This document shows positions 8,435 to 18,065 of a stretch of DNA of 36,272 nucleotides, in pieces; position 1 is the first letter of the stretch; each line of letters starts with the position of its first letter. The position numbers and the translations under genes were made by a program. The notes beneath the pieces were generated by a model that had not been told where the DNA came from, did not search any database, and was given only the letters and a program-made list of their open reading frames with translations. The stretch is from positions 1 to 36,272 of the forward strand of contig DNJC01000113.1 of NCBI GenBank assembly GCA_003490025.1, in the 5' to 3' direction. Source of the stretch: Geobacter sp. Lineage in GTDB: Bacteria; Desulfobacterota; Desulfuromonadia; Geobacterales; Geobacteraceae.

Positions 8435-9583
8435 TCAAACCCGCTCGTAAGGCTCGAAGAGCCTCTTGAACTCGTCCAGCGCGAAACGGTCCGTCATCCC
8501 CGCGATGTAGTCGCAGATAACCCTCTCCCGCCCCTCGCGCTCCATCTTGACCTGGTGCTTCATGGGTAAAAGCGTCGGGTGCTTCACGTACACCTCGAAC
8601 AACTCGGCCAGGTAGCGCTCGGCCTTGACCCGCATCCGCTCCACCTTGTAGTGGCGGTACAGGTTCTGGAACAGGAAGCGCTTCAGCTCGGCGTTGCGCT
8701 CGGTCATGGCCGGGCTGAACGAGACCACCGGGAGATTCACGCGGCGCAGATCTTCCTGCGTCTTTATCTGCAGTTTGTCGATGGTCGCCGCGGTGGTCTG
8801 CACCAGGTCGGTGATCAGGACGCCGATCAGCGCGCTCACCGTCTGGCATATGCCGCGCTCGACGTCTATCGCCGGGTACTTCCGCAGGATCCCCTCGTGC
8901 ACCTCGTTCCAGAGGTCCATCTTCCTCAACTGGTTCAGGTTGATGTATCCGGACTTCAGCCCGTCGTCTATGTCGTGGTTGTTGTAGGCGATCTCGTCGG
9001 CGAAGTTGATGAGCTGTCCTTCTATGGTCGGTACCGTGCCCGGGAGAAACTCCGTAAGCACCCCGGCCGGGGCGTCGTACTGCGAGGAGTGCTTGACGAT
9101 CCCCTCCCGCACCTCCCAGGAGAGGTTCAGGCCGTTGAAGTTGGGATAGCGCTCCTCCAACTCGTCGACCACCCTGAGCGACTGCAGGTTGTGCTCGAAA
9201 CCACCGGACCCTTCCATGAGGCGGTTCAGCACCTCCTCCCCGGTGTGGCCGAAAGGGGTGTGCCCGAGATCGTGGGCGAGCGCCAGGGTCTCGGTCAACT
9301 CCTCGTTCAGCCCGAGCCTGCGCGCGATCCCCTTCCCTATCTGGGCGACCTCGAGGGAATGGGTGAGCCTGGTGCGGTAGTAATCGCCCTCGTGGTTGAC
9401 GAAGACCTGCGTCTTGTATTCCAGGCGACGGAACGCCGCGCAATGAATGATGCGGTCGCGGTCCCTCTCGAAGGCGGGACGGTTGTCCCTGAACTCCTCC
9501 TGGTACCTGCGCCCCCTGGAACCGGCGCTGGTGGCCGCGTACCCCGCGAGGTCCATCCGCTCCATGGCTAGCCCGTCTCTCAT
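8435..9583 (-). CDS. dgt: dGTPase-like HD-domain deoxynucleotide triphosphohydrolase
   Basis: A 382-residue HD hydrolase of the dGTPase family, which splits dNTPs into deoxynucleoside and triphosphate. Motifs: the N-terminal RDRIIHCAAFRRLEYKTQVF, the HD metal residues in RLTHSLEVAQIGKG and ALAHDLGHTPFGHTG, and ADEIAYNNHDIDD carrying the later metal aspartate. The family has short (about 340-390) and long (about 500, enterobacterial Dgt) forms, and this is the short form, so dGTP specificity is not assured. The ATG at 9583 has an AGGGGGG site. It is alone on the minus strand and diverges from rsmD. Its 3' end abuts a duplicated repeat segment. Confidence 0.93.
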   Translation of the reverse strand: MRDGLAMERMDLAGYAATSAGSRGRRYQEEFRDNRPAFERDRDRIIHCAAFRRLEYKTQVFVNHEGDYYRTRLTHSLEVAQIGKGIARRLGLNEELTETLALAHDLGHTPFGHTGEEVLNRLMEGSGGFEHNLQSLRVVDELEERYPNFNGLNLSWEVREGIVKHSSQYDAPAGVLTEFLPGTVPTIEGQLINFADEIAYNNHDIDDGLKSGYINLNQLRKMDLWNEVHEGILRKYPAIDVERGICQTVSALIGVLITDLVQTTAATIDKLQIKTQEDLRRVNLPVVSFSPAMTERNAELKRFLFQNLYRHYKVERMRVKAERYLAELFEVYVKHPTLLPMKHQVKMEREGRERVICDYIAGMTDRFALDEFKRLFEPYERV

Positions 9584-9619
9584 CAGCCCCCCTAGATAAG
9601 TCAGCTAAAAAATAGGTAA

Positions 9620-9647
9620 TTTATATACCGGGCCGTAACAGTGTCAA
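9620..9647 (-). promoter_or_regulatory. Promoter of dgt
   Basis: On the minus strand TTGACA (9647-9642), a 16-base spacer and TATAAA (9625-9620) lie about 37 bases upstream of the dgt ATG. Confidence 0.65.
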
Positions 9648-9659
9648 CAGCAAAGTTCA

Positions 9660-9689
9660 TTGACGTTAAGTAAACATTCGTGCTAATAG
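9660..9689 (+). promoter_or_regulatory. Probable promoter of rsmD-coaD
   Basis: TTGACG (9660-9665), an 18-base spacer and TAATAG (9684-9689), about 120 bases before rsmD. It diverges from the dgt promoter, the two -35 boxes being about 12 bases apart. Confidence 0.45.
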
Positions 9690-9808
9690 AGCTGTGGTCG
9701 GATGGAATACTCCCTTTTGTGACTCGGTAGTTACCTTTCTCCGCCTGAATATGGACGTACGAAGGATTCCTTGCCTTATATGAAAGAGCGTTTCAGGGGG
9801 GTTACCGG

Positions 9809-10390
9809 ATGCGGGTGATCGCAGGCGCCGCGCGCGGCCGCCAACTGCTGGCCCCGAAGAACCTGCGGGTGCGCCCCACGGCCGACCGCGTCAAGGAAGC
9901 GCTTTTCAGCATCCTTTTGAGCCGGCTGGGCGAACTGGACGGCATGCGGGTCCTGGATATCTTCGCCGGCAGCGGGAGCCTGGGGATCGAGGCGCTCAGC
10001 CGGGGCGCCGATTACGCGGTCTTCATCGATTCGCACCGCGAGTCGGCCGAACTGGTCCGCAAGAACCTGGAGATCACCCGGTACGCCGACTCCGCGAAGG
10101 TCGTGGTGCAGGAGGCGGCGGCGGCCCTGAAACGGCTCGAGCGCAGCGAGCGCCCCTTTCACCTGGTGTTCCTCGACCCACCTTACGCCGAGGGGCACAC
10201 GGAGCGGCTGCTCGGGATACTCTCGAACTCGCCCCTCATCGACCCGGGATCCACGGTGGTCGCGGAATTCTCCGCCAAGGAGAACATCCCGACCGGTTTC
10301 GGAAACTTGCAGGAGAGCGAACGGCGCATCTACGGCGACACCGCACTCTCCTTTCTAACCCTTTCTGACAGAGGTGAAAAGTGCCCCTGA
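9809..10390 (+). CDS. rsmD: 16S rRNA (guanine966-N2)-methyltransferase
   Basis: RsmD methylates G966 of 16S rRNA using SAM during small-subunit assembly. The 193 residues begin MRVIAGAARGRQLLAPKNLRVRPTADRVKEALF, the family N-terminus. The SAM-binding motif is LDIFAGSGSLGIEALSRGA (about residues 49-67) and the catalytic motif is FLDPPYAEG. The ATG at 9809 has a GGGGGG-type site. Its stop overlaps the coaD start by 10 bases, so the two are translationally coupled. The rsmD-coaD pair is a common bacterial arrangement. Confidence 0.96.
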   Translation: MRVIAGAARGRQLLAPKNLRVRPTADRVKEALFSILLSRLGELDGMRVLDIFAGSGSLGIEALSRGADYAVFIDSHRESAELVRKNLEITRYADSAKVVVQEAAAALKRLERSERPFHLVFLDPPYAEGHTERLLGILSNSPLIDPGSTVVAEFSAKENIPTGFGNLQESERRIYGDTALSFLTLSDRGEKCP

Positions 10391-10866
10391 AAATAGCCGT
10401 TTATCCAGGCTCTTTCGATCCCGTCACCTACGGTCACCTCGACATCATCGACCGCGCCCTCAAGATCTTCGACGGCGTCATCGTGGCCGTGGCCAGGAAT
10501 TCGGAAAAAAACGCGCTTTTCAGCGTGCAGGAACGAATCGAGCTCCTCACCGAGATCCTGAAGGACCGCCCGCAGGCGAAGGTCGACACCTTCGACGGCC
10601 TCCTCGTCGACTACGTCCGCCGCTGCGAGGCCACCGTGATCATCCGCGGCCTGCGCGCAGTCTCCGACTTCGAGTTCGAGTTCCAGCTCGCCCAGATGAA
10701 CCGCAGCATCACCCGCGAGGTGGAAACACTCTTCATGATGACCTCGGTCCCGTACAGCTACCTCTCCTCCTCCATCGTCAAAGAGGTGAGCAACCTGAAC
10801 GGGCCGATCGACAAGCTGGTGCCGCCGCTGGTCAAGAGCGCACTGGACCACAAATTCCGTCCTTGA
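10381..10866 (+). CDS. coaD: Phosphopantetheine adenylyltransferase
   Basis: CoaD transfers AMP from ATP to 4'-phosphopantetheine, the next-to-last step of coenzyme A synthesis. The 161 residues are typical. It has AVYPGSFDPVTYGHLDII with the nucleotidyltransferase TxGH motif, the RGLRAVSDFEFEFQLAQMN stretch, and SYLSSSIVKEV in place of the classical ISSTxVRE. The start is GTG at 10381, inside the rsmD end, with AGAGGTG just upstream. It is followed after 23 bases by the DUF1858 gene. Confidence 0.97.
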   Translation: MPLKIAVYPGSFDPVTYGHLDIIDRALKIFDGVIVAVARNSEKNALFSVQERIELLTEILKDRPQAKVDTFDGLLVDYVRRCEATVIIRGLRAVSDFEFEFQLAQMNRSITREVETLFMMTSVPYSYLSSSIVKEVSNLNGPIDKLVPPLVKSALDHKFRP

Positions 10867-10889
10867 TTGTCCCGATTTCGGAGGTTCAC

Positions 10890-11084
10890 GTGATCACGAA
10901 GGATATGACTATAACGGACATCCTCAGGCGCTACCCCGAGACGCTTCCGGTCTTCTCCCGTTACGGTCTCGACTGCTACGACTGCCAGATCGCGGAGTTC
11001 GAGCAGCTCGAGCACGGCGCCACGGTGCACAAGGTTGACATCGATACGCTCCTTGCGGAACTCAACAACAACATCAAGAACTAG
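10890..11084 (+). CDS. Small DUF1858 redox-disulfide domain protein
   Basis: A 64-residue protein made of a single DUF1858 domain (hybrid-cluster-protein-associated redox disulfide type, related to the N-terminal domain of ScdA). It shows TITDILRRYPETLPVFSRYGL and a CYDC pair at residues 29-32, followed by HGATVHKVDIDTLLAELN. The start is GTG at 10890 with a good CGGAGG site six bases upstream. An in-frame ATG five codons later is the alternative. It directly follows coaD and is probably on the same transcript. Function unknown. The cysteine pair suggests redox or metal/NO-related chemistry, which is inference from the family. Confidence 0.8.
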   Translation: MITKDMTITDILRRYPETLPVFSRYGLDCYDCQIAEFEQLEHGATVHKVDIDTLLAELNNNIKN

Positions 11085-11327
11085 AACGACTCCACCGCAA
11101 CCCCGCGCCACCCGTCTCACGGGTAAGGCCGCCCCGCGCCTGCACGCGGCATCGTCGATTTTTCAGGCAGCAGATATCCCCCTTTCGCAGAAACGTTATT
11201 TTAGTCCAACGAAACCTCCACTTCTTCGACGCTTTTTATCAGCAATATAACGCCTTTACAGTCGGGTCGGAAACGCTCCGTTGCACCGGCCGGCAAATTA
11301 ATTTTTTTTACCATTTCCAGAATTGAA

Positions 11328-11355
11328 TTGACATTTTATCAAAACTGAATAATTT
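11328..11355 (+). promoter_or_regulatory. Promoter of the XRE-cupin gene
   Basis: TTGACA (11328-11333), a 16-base spacer and TAATTT (11350-11355), 45 bases before the ATG at 11400. The rest of the gap 11085-11327 holds no convincing gene. Confidence 0.7.
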
Positions 11356-11399
11356 TAGTGAAAGTAAAACGCCGGATTATCGGTTTTACAGGAGCAACC

Positions 11400-11963
11400 A
11401 TGTCAGAGTACAACATCGGTCCGAGAATTAAGAAACTGCGTTTGGCAAGAAAGCTCACTCTCCAGGCAGTAGCCAAGGAGACGGGCTTCTCCCCCGCGCT
11501 GATTTCGCAGATCGAGAACGACAACGTTTCCCCCCCCATAGCGACCCTTTCCAAGATCGCCAAGTTCTTCGACGTGAAGCTGGCCCAGTTTTTCAGCGAG
11601 GATGACGACGAGCGCAAGTTCGAGGTGGTGCGCGCCAGCGAACGCCACGTGGTGCCGCGGGTCATCTCCAAGGAAGGGACCAAGCAGGGCTATTTCTACG
11701 AGTCGCTCTCCTTTTACAAGCAGAACAAGAAGATGGACGCCTTCATGGTGACGCTCACCGAGAAGGCCCCGGAGGCGAACACCTACAGCCATGACGGCGA
11801 GGAGTTCATCTACATCATGAAGGGAAACGCCGATTTCCTGCTGGACGATCAGACAATCACCCTGCACGAGGGGGACTCCCTCTATTTCGAATCGACCATG
11901 GGACACAGGCTTCTAAGCCACGATGGCAAGGAAGTGAAGGTTCTTGTAGTAGTAACGAAGTAA
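11400..11963 (+). CDS. XRE-family transcriptional regulator with C-terminal cupin domain
   Basis: A 187-residue regulator. An N-terminal helix-turn-helix of the Xre/Cro type (about residues 7-62, IKKLRLARKLTLQAVAKETG then PALISQIENDNVSPPIATLSKIA) is followed by a C-terminal cupin barrel (about 110-185, with SHDGEEFIYIMKGNADFLLDD and LHEGDSLYFESTMGHRL). Such proteins often sense a small metabolite in the cupin. The ATG at 11400 has AGGAG upstream. A GTG 42 bases earlier is less likely because it lies just 3' of the -10 box. It stands 63 bases before maeB in the same direction, so control of malic enzyme or of itself is plausible but unproven. Confidence 0.9.
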   Translation: MSEYNIGPRIKKLRLARKLTLQAVAKETGFSPALISQIENDNVSPPIATLSKIAKFFDVKLAQFFSEDDDERKFEVVRASERHVVPRVISKEGTKQGYFYESLSFYKQNKKMDAFMVTLTEKAPEANTYSHDGEEFIYIMKGNADFLLDDQTITLHEGDSLYFESTMGHRLLSHDGKEVKVLVVVTK

Positions 11964-12026
11964 TTCGCGGCAAAGCTTTGTCAAAGGGCGGGCATCCGCG
12001 CATCAGCTGAGTCAAAGGAGAAGCAA

Positions 12027-14276
<2,250 letters not shown>

Positions 14277-14313
14277 GATTCCCGTAACTTCAGGTAAACC
14301 TGCCGCACCAGTC

Positions 14314-14338
14314 TCCCCCTCCCGCTCCGGGAGGGGGA
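14314..14338 (+). terminator. Hairpin after maeB, probable terminator
   Basis: A near-perfect stem TCCCCCTCCC/GGGAGGGGGA with a short loop, followed within a few bases by TTTT. It belongs to the C/G-rich repeat family in composition but is placed as a terminator 38 bases after maeB. Confidence 0.6.
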
Positions 14339-14430
14339 TCACTTTTCCTTGACTAACATCGTCATCTGGCTTAAAAGACATCTCTCCTGTGAAAACACAT
14401 TTGAATACATTAACCAAGGAAGCGGAACCA

Positions 14431-14973
14431 ATGAAACTTCTCGACAAGATCCTGGACGTAAATCAGAGCTTCGTTCGCCCCGGCGCCTTTCCGCCCCTAC
14501 CCAAGGACCCCAAGAAACAGTTCGCCATCTTCACCTGCATGGACACCCGCCTCGTCGACTTCCTCGAGCCCGCCATGGGGATCAAGCGCGGCGATGCGAA
14601 GATCATCAAGAACGCGGGCAATACCCTGGTCGATCCGCAGGGAGGGGTGATCCGCAGCCTCGTCGCGGCCATATTCCTGCTCGGCGTGGAGGAAATCTTC
14701 GTCATCGGCCACAAGGACTGCGGCATGTCGTCGGTCGACGCTGAAAAGCTGAAAGGACTGATGGTGGAGAGAGGGATCGATCCCCAGGCGATAGAAGCGC
14801 TGGTTCCGGACCTCGGGCAGTGGCTCGGGGCCTTCGCCTGCCCCGAGGAGAACGTGGAGCGGGTCGTCTCCATCATCAGGTCGAGCCCCCTGATCCCCAA
14901 GGACGTCCCTGTCCACGGCCTGATCTTCTGCCCCAACGACGGACAGCTCGAGGTCATCGTTCGCGGCTACTGA
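14431..14973 (+). CDS. Beta-class carbonic anhydrase-like protein
   Basis: A 180-residue zinc protein of the beta carbonic anhydrase family, which interconverts CO2 and bicarbonate. Zinc ligands are visible as Cys36 in FTCMDTR (with the Asp38/Arg40 dyad), His94 and Cys97 in IGHKDCGMSS. AGNTLVDPQGGVIRSL is also conserved. The open frame reaches 14389, but the ATG at 14431 begins MKLLDKILDVNQSFV and is preceded by GGAAGCGGA. It is probably transcribed alone, since a hairpin precedes it and another follows at 15008. It could supply bicarbonate to carboxylating enzymes, but nothing in the sequence fixes a partner. Confidence 0.92.
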   Translation: MKLLDKILDVNQSFVRPGAFPPLPKDPKKQFAIFTCMDTRLVDFLEPAMGIKRGDAKIIKNAGNTLVDPQGGVIRSLVAAIFLLGVEEIFVIGHKDCGMSSVDAEKLKGLMVERGIDPQAIEALVPDLGQWLGAFACPEENVERVVSIIRSSPLIPKDVPVHGLIFCPNDGQLEVIVRGY

Positions 14974-15007
14974 GACAGAGACCGTCGTACATCTCATTCG
15001 CACTTCG

Positions 15008-15044
15008 GCCCGTGTCATCTCTCCCCATCGGCGATGGCACGGGC
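15008..15044 (+). terminator. Hairpin after the carbonic anhydrase gene
   Basis: GCCCGTGTCAT (15008-15018) pairs with ATGGCACGGGC (15034-15044) with one G-U pair. No T run follows, so termination is uncertain. Confidence 0.4.
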
Positions 15045-15118
15045 GGCTTCTCTGACTATGGATCATCTTCTCCAAACGGCTGTGACTGCGGCGGAATCTT
15101 CACTGTCCGCTTTTGAGC

Positions 15119-15146
15119 TTGACAACCTGCCGACAAACTCAATAAA
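15119..15146 (+). promoter_or_regulatory. Promoter upstream of the small Cys-rich protein and ABC module
   Basis: TTGACA (15119-15124), a 16-base spacer and AATAAA (15141-15146). The expected start point near 15153 falls almost on the GTG at 15156, so the first gene may be translated without a leader, or start further in. Confidence 0.5.
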
Positions 15147-15155
15147 GTGTTTCCC

Positions 15156-15491
15156 GTGAAGAAACTTCCCCTGCGCATAGTTGCCGGTCTCATGCTGGTC
15201 ATCTCGCTGCTCACGTTGAGCGGCCTGACCGCCACAGCCGGCACCCTGCTCGAGACAGCCCAGTCCAAATCATGCTGTGCTGCTGACAGCCAGGACACGA
15301 CAGGTGCGCCTGCCGCTGGTCACTGTTCCACTCCCGATTGCCCCTGTTTCGCCTGCATCAGCATGATACTCTCCCCCATTGTCACGCTGCAGCGCAGTTG
15401 GGTCGGAGAACCCCTTTCGCCTATCTCCCCGGTAGCCTACCAGCTGAGCGCCTACGTTCGCAGCATAGAATACCCACCCGAAAACGCCTAA
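15156..15491 (+). CDS. Small Cys-rich exported protein of unknown function
   Basis: About 111 residues. A hydrophobic N-terminus (KKLPLRIVAGLMLVISLLTL) looks like a signal peptide or membrane anchor. The middle is rich in Cys and His (SKSCCAADSQ, GHCSTPDCPCFAC) and the tail ends SIEYPPENA. I do not recognise a named family. The layout resembles small proteins encoded beside metal-efflux genes, with a Cys/His motif and a proline tail, so metal or redox handling is possible. The frame also allows a GTG at 15147, but that would lie at the promoter's start site. The GTG at 15156 and an ATG at 15192 are alternatives, and none has a clear ribosome binding site. It lies upstream of the OB-fold and ABC genes, separated by a repeat. 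Confidence 0.6.
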   Translation: MKKLPLRIVAGLMLVISLLTLSGLTATAGTLLETAQSKSCCAADSQDTTGAPAAGHCSTPDCPCFACISMILSPIVTLQRSWVGEPLSPISPVAYQLSAYVRSIEYPPENA

Positions 15492-15499
15492 CCATTCCA

Positions 15500-15640
15500 A
15501 CCTAAAAAGCAGTTACGCGGAGGACGCGGAGACTGCGCGCAGAGAACGCGGGGAAAGCTGTAAGGGCTGAACCTCTTAAGGGTTCGGGTCTCCTCTGCGT
15601 TCTCAGCGGTGCTCCGCGTACTCTGCGCTAAAGGCTTGAA
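15500..15640. repeat. Inverted repeat rich in ACGCGGAG/CTCCGCGT
   Basis: ACGCGGAGGACGCGGAGACTGCGCGCAGAGAACGCGG-type sequence (15513-15552) is mirrored by TCTCCTCTGCGTTCTCAGCGGTGCTCCGCGTACTCTGCG-type sequence (about 15590-15629). It fills the gap between the Cys-rich gene and the OB-fold gene. Confidence 0.65.
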
Positions 15641-15681
15641 GTTTTTGTTTCAATCCAAATTTCTATAGGAGATTCAACAGT

Positions 15682-16068
15682 ATGAAAAAGTACATCTACA
15701 TAGCGGTAGCACTTCTCATCGGCGTAGTCGTCGCTTTCGGCCTCGCCAAACAGGGGGAGGCCAAGCTTCTGAACGTCAACGACATCGGCTCCGATCCGAG
15801 CGCCTTCACCGGGACCATCAACGTGACGGGGATTATGGCTGGAACATCGCAGTACGACAACTCCGTGTTCGGCATCATGGACATCAAGGAACTGCAGTGC
15901 AAAAGCGCCAACTGCAACAAGATCTTCATCCCGGTGAAGTACCAGGGGAAACATCCTGTCGTCGGCGACGAGGTCAAGCTGACCGGGGCGTTCCAGAAGC
16001 TCGAGAAAGGCTACGTCTTCACCGCGCAGAAGATGACGGTCGTGAAGAATCACAAGATCGGAGGGTAA
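15682..16068 (+). CDS. Membrane-anchored OB-fold protein (CcmE-like fold)
   Basis: A 128-residue protein with one N-terminal membrane segment (about residues 4-21, YIYIAVALLIGVVVAFGL) and a periplasmic beta-rich domain that reads like an OB fold (INVTGIMAG, NKIFIPVKYQGKHPVVGDEVKLTGAF, KGYVFTAQKMTVV). The overall plan recalls the heme chaperone CcmE, but the CcmE heme-binding His motif (HDENY) is absent. Instead there is a CKSANC pair near residues 74-79. The start has AGGAG upstream. The stop is directly followed by the permease ATG, so it is surely part of the ABC operon, probably as an accessory periplasmic subunit. Exact role unknown. Confidence 0.8.
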   Translation: MKKYIYIAVALLIGVVVAFGLAKQGEAKLLNVNDIGSDPSAFTGTINVTGIMAGTSQYDNSVFGIMDIKELQCKSANCNKIFIPVKYQGKHPVVGDEVKLTGAFQKLEKGYVFTAQKMTVVKNHKIGG

Positions 16069-17232
16069 ATGACCCTCTCAAAACTTGTCATCAGGAACAT
16101 AACGAGGCGGCGCGGCCGGTTCGTCTTTACCCTTATGGGGATCACCATAGGGATCGCCTCGTTCGTCACCTTCCTCTCCATGGGAGGAAGCCTGAAGAGC
16201 GAGATCAACCGCGAGTCCGCGGCTCTCGGCGCGAATCTCATCGTAACGCCCATAGGCTCCTGCGCCTACGAGCAGGTCTCCATCCTCACCGGGGAAATAC
16301 TCCCGTCCAACATCACCATGGATGAAGTGGCCAAGATCCGGGCGATCCGGGGATTGAGCGCCGTCCCGGTGCTTACCGAGAAGAGCGCGGTCGCCAACAA
16401 GCCCGTCTCCGTCAACGGCGTGGATGTCGCGGCGATGAAGGCTTTCAAGGGATGGGAGATCGCCAAGGGGGCCTATTTTTCCGGCCCCGACGAGAGCGCG
16501 GCCGTAGTCGGTTCCGCGGCGGCCGAACTCTTCAAGCTCGACACCGGCTCGACCATCACGGTGCGCGGCGAGAGCATTCCGGTCAAGGGTGTGCTCAAGG
16601 AGACCGGCGGCAGGGACGATGTCACCGTCTTTCTCCCCCTCCCCCTGGCCCAGAGGCTTTACAAGGCCAGCAACAAGGTCTCCTACCTGGCCGTGAAGGT
16701 CGACAACCTCGCCCTCACCGACAGGTACGTCGAGCAGATCAGGGAGGCGACGAACCTTGGGGTAGTCTCCGACAAGCAGATGCTCAAGTCGGTCCTCTCC
16801 ATTGTCGGCACGGTGAACATCACGCTCCAGATGATCGCGTCCGTTTCCGTCCTCGCCGCCGCCTTCGGCATCGTGAACACCATGCTGACCGCCACCTACG
16901 AGAGAAAGCGCGAGATAGGCATCCTGCAGGCGCTGGGTGCGACACAGCGGACCATCTTCACCATCTTCCTGCTGGAGTCCGGTTTCTACGGCATCATCGG
17001 CGGTGCAACCGGCGTGGTGCTGGGGCTGCTGGTCTCCATCACCGCCGCCCCCTACATCAGCCAGAACGCCTTCACCTCCTTTGTAAAGGGCTCCGGTGTG
17101 GGCGCCATGATCGATCTCAAGACCGTCGTGGGATCGATCCTCTTTTCCGCCGTGGTAGCCATCCTCGCAGGCGTCTACCCGGCCTGGCGTGCGGCGAGGC
17201 TGTCGCCGGTGGAGGCGATCAGCTATGAGTGA
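16069..17232 (+). CDS. FtsX/MacB-type ABC transporter permease
   Basis: A 387-residue permease of the MacB/LolC/FtsX superfamily. It has the expected plan: a cytoplasmic N-terminus (SKLVIRNITRRRGRFVFTLMGI), TM1 at about residues 18-40, a large periplasmic domain (about 42-245), then TM2-TM4. The ERKREIGILQALGATQRTIFTIF coupling motif lies between TM2 and TM3, and the tail is PAWRAARLSPVEAI. The periplasmic domain carries a cysteine early on (TPIGSCAYEQ). The ATG is adjacent to the stop of the OB-fold gene and the stop overlaps the ATPase start by 8 bases. Substrate unknown. No TolC-type or HlyD-type partner is nearby. Confidence 0.92.
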   Translation: MTLSKLVIRNITRRRGRFVFTLMGITIGIASFVTFLSMGGSLKSEINRESAALGANLIVTPIGSCAYEQVSILTGEILPSNITMDEVAKIRAIRGLSAVPVLTEKSAVANKPVSVNGVDVAAMKAFKGWEIAKGAYFSGPDESAAVVGSAAAELFKLDTGSTITVRGESIPVKGVLKETGGRDDVTVFLPLPLAQRLYKASNKVSYLAVKVDNLALTDRYVEQIREATNLGVVSDKQMLKSVLSIVGTVNITLQMIASVSVLAAAFGIVNTMLTATYERKREIGILQALGATQRTIFTIFLLESGFYGIIGGATGVVLGLLVSITAAPYISQNAFTSFVKGSGVGAMIDLKTVVGSILFSAVVAILAGVYPAWRAARLSPVEAISYE

Positions 17233-17896
17233 CGCGATCATAAGGACGGAAAATCTCGAAAAAAGTTACCAAACCGGAGCCGTCACAACCCAGGCGCTGC
17301 GCGGCGTCACGCTGGAGATAAAGAAAGGCTCCTTCACCTGCATCGTCGGCCCCTCCGGCCATGGCAAGAGCACATTGATGCATCTGCTGGGCGGTCTAGA
17401 TCACCCGACAAAGGGGTCAGTCTTCCTGGAAGGGGTGGAGATCGGCAGCCTGGACAACAGCCGGTTGGCGCAACTGCGGGGGGAGAAGATCGGGTTCGTG
17501 TTCCAGTTCTTCAACCTGCTGCAGGGGCTCACGGCCAAGGAGAACGTGGAGGTTGCCGCCATGCTGGCCGGGGTCCCCGAAAAGGAGCAGGCGGAGCGCG
17601 CCATGAAGCTCCTGGCGCAGGTGGGGCTCGCGGAAAAGGCGGACTCGAAGCCGTCACAGCTCTCGGGGGGGCAGCAGCAGCGCGTCGCCATCGCCCGCGC
17701 CCTTGCCAACGATCCTGCCATCCTGCTCATGGACGAGCCGACCGGCAACCTCGATTCCGCCGCCGAGGCCGAGGTCCTGGAAATATTGCGTAACCTGCAC
17801 GCGCAGGGAAAGACAGTCGTCGTAGTGACCCACAACAACGAGATAGCCTGCAAGGCCGAGTACGTCATCTGCGTCAGGGACGGACAGATACAGTAA
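17225..17896 (+). CDS. ABC transporter ATP-binding protein (MacB/LolD class)
   Basis: A 223-residue ATPase. Walker A is GPSGHGKST (residues 42-50, with His where Ser is usual), the Q loop is in FVFQFFNLLQGLTAKENV, the signature is LSGGQQQRVAIARAL and Walker B is ILLMDEPTGNLDS, with the H-loop in VVVVTHNNEIA. These are the LolD/MacB-class features that pair with FtsX-type permeases. The ATG at 17225 is chosen over upstream starts because MSDAIIRTENLEKSYQTG begins the domain and the 8-base overlap with the permease indicates coupling. Together with the permease and OB-fold protein it forms one transporter unit. Confidence 0.95.
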   Translation: MSDAIIRTENLEKSYQTGAVTTQALRGVTLEIKKGSFTCIVGPSGHGKSTLMHLLGGLDHPTKGSVFLEGVEIGSLDNSRLAQLRGEKIGFVFQFFNLLQGLTAKENVEVAAMLAGVPEKEQAERAMKLLAQVGLAEKADSKPSQLSGGQQQRVAIARALANDPAILLMDEPTGNLDSAAEAEVLEILRNLHAQGKTVVVVTHNNEIACKAEYVICVRDGQIQ

Positions 17897-17900
17897 CCAT

Positions 17901-17937
17901 CCTCCCTCCCCCTTCAAGGGGGAGGGTCGCGGTGGGG
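17901..17937. repeat. C/G-rich hairpin repeat after the ABC operon
   Basis: CCCTCCCCCTT (17904-17914) pairs with AAGGGGGAGGG (17916-17926). The same family is found elsewhere in the window. It may end the ABC transcript, but no T run follows. Confidence 0.6.
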
Positions 17938-17982
17938 GCTGTCCTCCTTAGGCGAGCCAGCCGTTGATGCACGGTTTTTTAA

Positions 17983-18011
17983 TTTACAACACATGAGGCA
18001 TGCCATATATT
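17983..18011 (+). promoter_or_regulatory. Promoter of the REC-HisKA gene
   Basis: TTTACA (17983-17988), a 17-base spacer and TATATT (18006-18011), about 55 bases before the ATG. A small inverted repeat (CATGAGG ... CCTCATG, 17992-18018) overlaps the promoter and could be an operator. Confidence 0.6.
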
Positions 18012-18065
18012 CCTCATGGCCTGCGAGGAACCAAAGCCTGATGGAGAAGTAAAGGAAATCCTACG

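Noticed and set aside
8418..9443. 341-codon minus-strand frame overlapping dgt
   Set aside because: Arg/Gly-rich shifted frame of dgt; the dgt frame carries all HD motifs.
11035..11250. 71-codon plus-strand open frame after the DUF1858 gene
   Set aside because: Overlaps the DUF1858 gene out of frame, low-complexity Ser/Thr/Arg composition, no ribosome site.
15682..16068. Calling the OB-fold gene ccmE
   Set aside because: The heme-binding His motif is missing and no other cytochrome c maturation genes are present; only the fold plan is similar.
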